This document shows, one piece after another, positions 58,046 through 64,000 of a DNA stretch of 64,000 nt. A model generated the notes under the pieces. It did not search any database. It saw nothing but the letters and a program-made list of their open reading frames with translations, and was not told where the DNA came from. Both the position numbers and the translations under genes were made by a program. Numbering within the stretch: the stretch's first letter is position 1; every line of letters begins with the position of its first letter. This stretch comes from Gammaproteobacteria bacterium. GTDB taxonomy: Bacteria; Pseudomonadota; Gammaproteobacteria; HK1. The stretch spans positions 62,001 through 126,000 of the forward strand of contig JAJDUQ010000052.1 in NCBI GenBank assembly GCA_022826505.1, read 5' to 3'.

Positions 58046-59026
58046 ATGCTGATCAAACGTCCGAACGACATTCAGCCCTCGGAAATCACCCCTCGATCGG
58101 TCTTCCGCGAGCGGCGGCGGTTCATGAGCGATACCGCGGGCCTCGCGACCGCGGCGATGTTCGGCGGCGCACTCTCGCTGCTGGGCTCGCGCCGGGCGGC
58201 GGCGCTCGCGGTCGATCCGGACGCCAAGGGGCCGAAGCTCGAAGGGATTGTCGAGAGCGACTACCGAACGGACGAGGAGCTGACGCCGTACTCCGACATC
58301 ACGAGCTACAACAACTTCTACGAGTTCGGCACCGACAAGCGCGATCCCGCACGACACTCGGACAAGTTCACTCCGCTGCCCTGGAAGGTCAAGGTGCTCG
58401 GCGAGTGCGAGAAGCCGGGCGAGTACGACTACGACGACATCGTGAAGCCCCACCGGCTCGAAGAGCGCATCTACCGGTTGCGGTGCGTGGAGGCGTGGTC
58501 GATGGTGGTTCCGTGGGTCGGCATCCCTCTTGCGGACGTGCTGGCACGGTTCGCCCCCACCTCGAAGGCGAAGTACGTCGCATTCCGCACCGTGTTCCGG
58601 CCCGAGGAGATGCGCGGCCAGAAGCGGCCCATTCTCGACTGGCCCTACGTCGAGGGACTGCGGATCGACGAGGCGATGCACCCGCTGACGCTGCTTACCG
58701 TCGGGCTCTACGGCGAAGTGCTGCCCAACCAGAACGGCGCCCCCGTTCGCCTGGTCGTGCCCTGGAAGTACGGCTTCAAGAGCATCAAGTCGATTGACAC
58801 CATCGAGTTCACGCAGACGCAGCCTCCGACGAGCTGGAATCTGGCGGCACCGCACGAGTACGGGTTCTATTCCAATGTCAATCCCGACGTCTCCCACCCG
58901 CGCTGGAGCCAGCGGCGCGAGCGGCGAATCGGCGAGCTGTTCAAACGCGAGACGCTGATGTTCAACGGGTACGCGGACGAGGTCGCCGGCCTGTACGCGG
59001 GGATGAATCTCAAGAAGAACCACTGA
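58046..59026 (+). CDS. msrP: Protein-methionine-sulfoxide reductase catalytic subunit
   Basis: Periplasmic molybdopterin enzyme that reduces methionine sulfoxide in oxidised envelope proteins. 326 residues. A twin-arginine signal is present ([12 protein letters not shown] followed by a hydrophobic stretch), the Mo-ligand cysteine lies in [16 protein letters not shown], and the family blocks [11 protein letters not shown] and [13 protein letters not shown] are intact. ATG at 58046 (MLIKRPNDI) is chosen because GGAG is six bases upstream; a start 13 codons earlier is less likely. msrQ follows 41 bp later. Confidence 0.96.
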   Translation: MLIKRPNDIQPSEITPRSVFRERRRFMSDTAGLATAAMFGGALSLLGSRRAAALAVDPDAKGPKLEGIVESDYRTDEELTPYSDITSYNNFYEFGTDKRDPARHSDKFTPLPWKVKVLGECEKPGEYDYDDIVKPHRLEERIYRLRCVEAWSMVVPWVGIPLADVLARFAPTSKAKYVAFRTVFRPEEMRGQKRPILDWPYVEGLRIDEAMHPLTLLTVGLYGEVLPNQNGAPVRLVVPWKYGFKSIKSIDTIEFTQTQPPTSWNLAAPHEYGFYSNVNPDVSHPRWSQRRERRIGELFKRETLMFNGYADEVAGLYAGMNLKKNH

Positions 59027-59067
59027 GCTCCGACGTCCCCACGATACGCAACGCGACGGAGCGCCGG

Positions 59068-59787
59068 ATGAACCGGGAAAAGCGAATCGCCGCCTTCAAG
59101 GTCTGCCTGTTCGCCGCGGCGCTGGTCCCGATCACGGCTCTGGTCGTCGCCGGATTCACCGGCCGTCTCGGTGCGAATCCGGTCGAGAACATCACTCATA
59201 CCACGGGTGAATGGACCTTGCGTCTGTTGCTCGTGACGCTTGCGATCACCCCGCTCCGCCACCTCACCGGCTGGATGTGGCTCACACGGATGCGCCGGAT
59301 GCTCGGGCTGTTCGCGTTCTTCTACCTGATGCTGCACTTCGCGACCTACGCGGTGCTCGACGCCTCGCTCGACCTCGCCTACGTCGTCGAGGATGTCGCG
59401 GATCGCCTGTACATCACCGCGGGCTTCGCGGCTTTCGTGATGCTGGTGCCGCTGGCCGCAACGTCGACGAACGCGATGGTGCGCCGGCTCGGACCGCTGC
59501 GCTGGCGCAGACTGCATCGGCTCGTCTACGCCGCCGCGATATGCGGTGCGCTGCACTTCCTGTGGCTGGTCAAGGCCGATCTGCGCGAACCGCTCATCTA
59601 CACCGGCATCCTCGCCGTCCTGCTTGCGGCACGTTTCCCGGTCATCGCACGCAGGCTGCGGATTCGCCGAGCGACGGCAAGTGTCGGGGCGACGGGCGGT
59701 GAGATCCGGGAACGCAAGAATCCGGGACGATCCGGAGGCGAGCGAACGTGGCGTCCACGCGATGCCGCGTCCGGCGTTTCGAACTGA
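59068..59787 (+). CDS. msrQ: Haem-binding membrane subunit of the MsrPQ system
   Basis: Inner-membrane b-type cytochrome that passes electrons to MsrP. 239 residues with about six hydrophobic helices; conserved histidines include those of THTTGEW, LMLHFATYAV and RLHRLVYAAA. The C-terminal tail after about residue 200 is Arg/Gly-rich and longer than usual. Second gene of the msrPQ operon. Confidence 0.94.
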   Translation: MNREKRIAAFKVCLFAAALVPITALVVAGFTGRLGANPVENITHTTGEWTLRLLLVTLAITPLRHLTGWMWLTRMRRMLGLFAFFYLMLHFATYAVLDASLDLAYVVEDVADRLYITAGFAAFVMLVPLAATSTNAMVRRLGPLRWRRLHRLVYAAAICGALHFLWLVKADLREPLIYTGILAVLLAARFPVIARRLRIRRATASVGATGGEIRERKNPGRSGGERTWRPRDAASGVSN

Positions 59788-60287
59788 TTGTCCCATCGCG
59801 ACGACACCGGTCGCGTCGCGAGCATCGATACCGCCGGTGGGTGCCGGCGTATCGGATCGCCCTGCGAACGCGCGGTGTCGATGTCGCGGCGCGGCATCCG
59901 TCGACGATTCGCAGCGCGCTCGTGATCGGTGCGAGGCGTGGGCTTCCGGGTTGGCCTGCAATCCGATGCGGTTGCGTCGAGCGACGCAATCAGCGTGCGT
60001 CACAGGGCCGCATCAACGTATGATTGCCACCCAATCGGCCAAATCTCCGGTCAGGCGAGGTGCCGGGTTCGATGGGTTCAACACTCGATCGGGTCAGAAG
60101 GTGCGCGGGATGGGCGCCGCGGCGGCGTGGTCGCGCCGCACTCCCCATCTTCCCGTGGCGAACGAGCACGGTTGTCGCCGGTGCCGGTGATGGCGGACAT
60201 CGGCCCATCGAGAGGACGAACGGCCGTCGTCCGCCGTGCACCGGGGTTCCCGGTACGTCGTCTCGTCGCGGGAGGCGATGGCGGGGA
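59788..60287 (+). other. Region of 500 bp without a convincing gene
   Basis: Lies between msrQ and the secreted protein at 60288. Frames are open but Arg-rich, in keeping with shadow frames of GC-rich DNA. The frame of the downstream gene is open back to 60024, so that gene may start earlier than I annotate, though this part lacks a ribosome-binding site and any domain. Confidence 0.4.
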
Positions 60288-60917
60288 TTGAAGGCCGGGG
60301 TCACCGCGGCGGCGCTGTTCGCATTTGCGGGCGTGGCCGAGGCCGACGAGCCGGTGGCGATTGTCGAAGACGTCAGCGCCGGCGCGCCGGTGACGCTGTT
60401 CAGCTACCTGTTGCAAGGTCAGGTCATCTTCCTCGACACGGATGCGGAGATGCAAATCGGGTATCTGCACAGTTGTGTACAGGAGCAGGTACGCGGCGGC
60501 ATGGTCACCATCGGGCGCGAACGCAGCCGCGTCGCCGGCGGTGAACGCACCGAGACCGTACTCGACTGTCGAGGCGCCACGGCGGTGCTGACCCGGTCCG
60601 AAATCGAACGCGGCGCCGTCATGGTCGTGCGCAAGACCATTGAGCCGACTCCTCCGCTTCGTCTTTTCTCGGCGTCCCCATTCATCGCTCCACGAGGAAA
60701 GGCGGACTCGGTGAGCTGGAAGCGCCTCGACCGCGACGAGCCCGCGACGACAGTGGCGCTTTCAGACGGTGCCGCCGATCTTTCCGGCCTCGGCGTTGCC
60801 CTGGACCGGGGCGGCATCTACCGGTTCGAGGCGGGCGAGTCTTCCGTCATCGTCGAGGTGGCGGCGGACGCGCGCTCCGGACCCGGACCGATTCTGCTGC
60901 GCCTGCTGTCATTCTGA
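60288..60917 (+). CDS. Exported protein of unknown function, paired with a CHASE2 cyclase
   Basis: 209 residues if started at TTG 60288 (GGAGG is 12 bases upstream), which gives a signal peptide ending GVAEA and a mature start DEPVAIVEDVS. The mature part is beta-rich with two cysteines (LHSCVQEQV and VLDCRGATA). It resembles proteins often found beside CHASE2-domain cyclases, but I cannot name a family with certainty. The cyclase gene starts 10 bp downstream, so the two are one operon; a periplasmic ligand or regulator for the CHASE2 sensor is a reasonable guess. Start uncertain (see 59788-60287). Confidence 0.65.
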   Translation: MKAGVTAAALFAFAGVAEADEPVAIVEDVSAGAPVTLFSYLLQGQVIFLDTDAEMQIGYLHSCVQEQVRGGMVTIGRERSRVAGGERTETVLDCRGATAVLTRSEIERGAVMVVRKTIEPTPPLRLFSASPFIAPRGKADSVSWKRLDRDEPATTVALSDGAADLSGLGVALDRGGIYRFEAGESSVIVEVAADARSGPGPILLRLLSF

Positions 60918-60927
60918 GGCGGTTTCC

Positions 60928-62844
60928 TTGCTGCGACGCGACTCGCCGGCTCTCGCCGCGACCGTCGTTATCGTTGCGCTGATTCTGCTCGCAGGGCCAA
61001 CCGCCTGGCTGCGTGGACTGTCCCTGGACGGCCTGCTTCTGCTGCGCGCGAAGATCTTCGGCATGCCGCCGTCGGGATCGACGTCGATTGCGGTGGTCGC
61101 CATCGACGAGGAGACGTATCACCGCCCGCCATTTCGCGGCACGCCGACTCCCCTGTGGACCCCTCGGATCGGACACGTACTGAACGCCGTGCTCGACGGG
61201 GGCGCTTCAGTGGTGGGCTTCGACCTGATTCTGCCGACATCGGTGGAGGCACATCTGCCGGGACACGATCTGCCGCTTCTGCTCGCCCTGCGGCGGGGCG
61301 GCCGGGAGAACCGCATCGTGCTCTCCCGGGTGCAGCATCAGACCAAACCCATCAGTCCCTTTCCCGGACTCGTCATCGCCGTGGGACGCGGGTCCAACAT
61401 TCGGCTCGGCAACGTGTTCACCGATCCCGACGGAGTCGTGCGTCGCGTCCCGCTCTGGTTCCGATTGAGCCACCCGGACAGGGACGTCTTCGAACCGAGT
61501 TTCGGGTTGGAGATCGCCGCACGCCATCTCGACCTGGCGCCCGGCCGAACGGAAGCGGCGCATGCGACGCTCGGGGGCGTACCGATACGTGGAGCGGGGC
61601 AGGCGAGAGGCCTTCTCCTCAACTTCGATGCGGGCGCGGGCACCTTTCCGGTTCACTCCCTCGCAGATCTTCACGCCTGTGCGGAAGCCGACCGCGAAAA
61701 CTTCTTCCGGGAGACCTTCGCGGACAAGGTCGTGCTGTTCGGTGCGGTGCTCGACGCCGAAGACCGGCTGTTGACCTCCAAGCGCTTCATCACGGGACCG
61801 GAGCACGACCGGCCGGCGCCGCGTTGCGTGCACCCGGTGATGCACGAGCTCTTTCTTCGGGACGGACGCCGGCAACGCATCCCGGGCGTCATCGTGCAGG
61901 CGACCGCCATCGACAACCTGGTGCGCAACAACGGACTGGTTTCTTTGGCTCCGGTCACGGAAGCGGCAATCGTCCTCCTCCTTGCCGCCGCCTGCGTTCT
62001 CATATTCCAGCGCATGGCGTTGGGACGGGCGGTCGTGGGACTTCTTGCATTCGGCAGCGCATGGACGATCGCCGGCTCCTACGCGCTTGGTCTCGGGCTC
62101 GTGCTGCCCGGTTTGACGCTTGCCGCAGCGCTGGCCGCCGCCGCGGTTGTCGGGCTGGTCTACCGGTATTTCGTCTCCGATCGGGAAAGGAACGCGATCC
62201 GACGCTATTTCTCGCTGTATCTCGCACCCGACATCGTCGACCGACTGCTGGCCTCCGGCACCCCTCCAGCGCTTGGAGGCGAACGGCGGGAGGTGACCAT
62301 TCTCGTCAGCGACATCGTGGGCTACACGGAGATGGCCGAGAGCATGGCACCGGAGAACGTCGTCGACCTCGTCAACCGGTATTTCAGCAATGCGGCGGAG
62401 GCAGTGGAGCGTCATCACGGCTTCGTCGACAAGTTCATGGGAGACGGAATGCTCGCGGTCTTCGGCGCACCGCTTGCCTATCCAGACCACGCCGCGCGTG
62501 CGGTCGCGGCGGCAGCGGACTTGCTGCGCGCCACCGGCGCCGATGCCGGGTTGACCGATCCCGACGGCACCCCTCTGCGCACTCGCATCGGAATGGCCAC
62601 GGGTCCGGCGGTGATCGGAAACGTCGGCTCCGATCGGCGCCTGAACTACACCGTGATCGGCGATACGGTGAATCTCGCAAGCCGCCTCGAAGCGGAGAAC
62701 AAGACGTATGGCACGAACATTCTCGTGACCGAGCAGACCGCACGCGCCGCGGGCCTGGACCGCTTCGACCTGGTCGGCCACGTCACTGTACGAGGCCGCC
62801 ACGCAGAGGCTACCGTCTATACGCCGAAGCGGCCGCCGACGTGA
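60928..62844 (+). CDS. CHASE2-domain adenylate/guanylate cyclase
   Basis: 638 residues. N-terminal membrane helix (about 9-28), a large CHASE2 extracytoplasmic sensor (about 40-330, with AVVAIDEETYHR and VVGFDLILP), three membrane helices (about 350-430), and a C-terminal class III nucleotide cyclase domain with metal-binding SDIVGYTEMAE, FMGDGMLAVFG and the GDTVNLASRLE block. It should make cAMP or cGMP in response to an envelope signal. TTG at 60928 is chosen as the start because GAGG lies eight bases upstream and the first membrane helix follows; the gene is 10 bp after the secreted partner. Confidence 0.92.
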   Translation: MLRRDSPALAATVVIVALILLAGPTAWLRGLSLDGLLLLRAKIFGMPPSGSTSIAVVAIDEETYHRPPFRGTPTPLWTPRIGHVLNAVLDGGASVVGFDLILPTSVEAHLPGHDLPLLLALRRGGRENRIVLSRVQHQTKPISPFPGLVIAVGRGSNIRLGNVFTDPDGVVRRVPLWFRLSHPDRDVFEPSFGLEIAARHLDLAPGRTEAAHATLGGVPIRGAGQARGLLLNFDAGAGTFPVHSLADLHACAEADRENFFRETFADKVVLFGAVLDAEDRLLTSKRFITGPEHDRPAPRCVHPVMHELFLRDGRRQRIPGVIVQATAIDNLVRNNGLVSLAPVTEAAIVLLLAAACVLIFQRMALGRAVVGLLAFGSAWTIAGSYALGLGLVLPGLTLAAALAAAAVVGLVYRYFVSDRERNAIRRYFSLYLAPDIVDRLLASGTPPALGGERREVTILVSDIVGYTEMAESMAPENVVDLVNRYFSNAAEAVERHHGFVDKFMGDGMLAVFGAPLAYPDHAARAVAAAADLLRATGADAGLTDPDGTPLRTRIGMATGPAVIGNVGSDRRLNYTVIGDTVNLASRLEAENKTYGTNILVTEQTARAAGLDRFDLVGHVTVRGRHAEATVYTPKRPPT

Positions 62845-62877
62845 TTCAGTAACGGACAGGTCATCGAGCAGGCGACG

Positions 62878-63417
62878 ATGTCCAAGCGCGGTCACATCAG
62901 CGAGGAGGATCGGGAGCTCTTTCGCCGGGCCACCGGGGACGTGCGGCGCCTCGATGACGACCGCGCGCCTCCGGAGCGAACTCCGAGACCGCCGCGCACC
63001 AGGGCGCGCACGCACACCGGGCCCCCGGAGGAACCCCGGGACCTTGCCGAGTCGGAATGGACCTCGGACGTCGGGCCGGGCGACGTGCTCAGCTTCGCGC
63101 GCGCAGGGGTACGGCGCCGCGACATGGAGCGGCTGCGGCGAGGCCGGTTCAGGATCGAAGCGGACCTCGATCTGCACGGGCGAATCGTCGCCGACGCCGT
63201 CACCGCCCTCGACGACTTTCTGGTGGACTCGCGCCGGCGCGGTCGCCGCTGCGTGCGCATCGTTCACGGCAAGGGGTTCGGGTCCCGGAGCGGACTGCCG
63301 ATCATGAAGTCCCACGTCGACCGGTGGCTGCGGTCCCGCTCCGAGGTGCTGGCATTCTGTTCCGCGACGCCGCCCGACGGAGGCACCGGCGCGCTCTACG
63401 TGCTGCTTCGGCGGTAG
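62878..63417 (+). CDS. Smr-domain endonuclease-like protein
   Basis: 179 residues. A basic, Pro/Arg-rich N-terminal half leads to a Smr domain (about 95-179): DLDLHGRIVADAV with the DLHG motif and VRIVHGKGFGSRSG with the HGKG motif. Smr domains of this size (the YdaL/SmrA type) act as nicking or RNA endonucleases. It follows the cyclase by 33 bp and could be in the same transcript. Confidence 0.92.
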   Translation: MSKRGHISEEDRELFRRATGDVRRLDDDRAPPERTPRPPRTRARTHTGPPEEPRDLAESEWTSDVGPGDVLSFARAGVRRRDMERLRRGRFRIEADLDLHGRIVADAVTALDDFLVDSRRRGRRCVRIVHGKGFGSRSGLPIMKSHVDRWLRSRSEVLAFCSATPPDGGTGALYVLLRR

Positions 63418-63529
63418 CGCCGCCGGCGAGAGCCGCCCGGCGGCCGGAATGCGAGCTGCCGACTTCCGGGCCGCGCGGCTCCGATTCGGACCGCGAGGTG
63501 GACGGAGCCGAATGGCCTGGTCACGCGGC

Positions 63530-64000
63530 TCAGTAATGGATGGTGGCGTAGACGGAGCCGGACAGTCTCGCGGCGCGCAGCACGAACTCGTCGAAATGCC
63601 CTCCGTAGCGGTAACGACTCTCCACACCAAGCAGCAGATTCGGGCCCACCTCGCGTTCCAGGCGCAGCCCCATGCTCCCGCTGTGGTCCGCCAGTCCGTG
63701 CAGAGCGGTCAGCTCGACCACGACGTCGTCACCGAACAGGCCGGGATGGTGCGCTCTGAGAAAGCCGTAGTGACGCCGCAACGTGAACCGGTCGAGCTTC
63801 GCGCTCAGTCGCAGGAGGTTGCCGGTGGCGAGCGCTTCGAGCCGCCCTGCCCTGCGGGCCGCGTCGTTTTCGAAAACGAGGCCCGTGATCTCGTCCCATT
63901 CTGCGGACGAGTAGCCGTTGGCATCGAAGTGGTACTCGAGGTTGAAGGTCGCCCCGGAGTCGAATGTGTAACCGGTTCCGATGCTTGATTGCGGGAACCA
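63530..64000 (-). CDS. Outer-membrane-type protein, C-terminal part (runs off the window)
   Basis: The minus strand is open from the stop at 63530 to the window edge, giving at least 156 residues and no natural start here. The translation alternates polar and hydrophobic residues with beta-strand pieces ATFNLEYHFDANGY, LRLSAKLDRFTL, GPNLLLGVESRYRYG and ends in an aromatic residue (SVYATIHY), as outer-membrane barrel proteins do. No specific family recognised. Convergent with the Smr gene. Confidence 0.7.
   Translation of the reverse strand, partial: WFPQSSIGTGYTFDSGATFNLEYHFDANGYSSAEWDEITGLVFENDAARRAGRLEALATGNLLRLSAKLDRFTLRRHYGFLRAHHPGLFGDDVVVELTALHGLADHSGSMGLRLEREVGPNLLLGVESRYRYGGHFDEFVLRAARLSGSVYATIHY

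Noticed and set aside
57713-59023. Long minus-strand frame opposite msrP
   Set aside because: Shadow of msrP codon bias in GC-rich DNA; no domain, start signal or signal peptide.

Overview
The window is a 64-kb piece of a high-GC Gram-negative chromosome, most likely a gammaproteobacterium. The clues are a single-chain PurL of about 1,390 residues, an E. coli-type PurB of 456 residues, an ECF sigma factor, OmpA-type envelope proteins, MsrPQ, and many exported proteins. This is an inference from gene types; the sequence carries no rRNA or tRNA to confirm it.

Left part (1-22.7 kb) is mostly housekeeping. A 2-oxoglutarate dehydrogenase operon (sucA, cut by the window edge; sucB; lpd) is interrupted twice by clearly AT-richer cargo: two small envelope-type unknowns between sucA and sucB, and a frameshifted C39-like cysteine peptidase between sucB and lpd. 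An RHH antitoxin/PIN toxin pair follows. Then come a complete branched-chain amino-acid-type ABC transporter on the minus strand (binding protein, livH, livM, livG, livF, with a 118-bp tandem duplication at the livG/livF joint), acnA, a DUF1244 gene, purB, a histone-H1-like/membrane unknown, and purL.

Centre (22.9-57.7 kb) is the remarkable part: about 35 kb almost entirely of exported signalling and proteolysis proteins. Nine proteins carry a caspase-like (peptidase C14) domain with an intact His/Cys dyad. Five of these also carry a C-terminal FGE-sulfatase (C-type-lectin-like) domain, four of them with a peptidoglycan-binding domain as well. Two others are joined to DUF4384 and EF-hand modules, one to OmpA plus EF-hand plus DUF4384, and one to a beta-propeller-like region. 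Around them sit an OmpA protein, three stand-alone DUF4384 proteins plus one dead remnant, a Calx-beta/FN3 autotransporter-like barrel protein, a YfbK-type vWA protein directly behind an ECF sigma factor, and a 1,107-residue protein with 16 repeats of about 50 residues ending in an FGE domain. Signal peptides or signal anchors recur throughout, so the action is probably in the periplasm or at the outer membrane. I infer an envelope-located caspase network with lectin-fold sensors, possibly under the ECF sigma factor; its job is unknown.

Right part (57.7-64 kb) returns to ordinary genes: msrP-msrQ (repair of oxidised periplasmic methionine), a secreted unknown coupled to a CHASE2 adenylate/guanylate cyclase, a Smr-domain protein, and the C-terminal part of an outer-membrane-type protein running off the edge.
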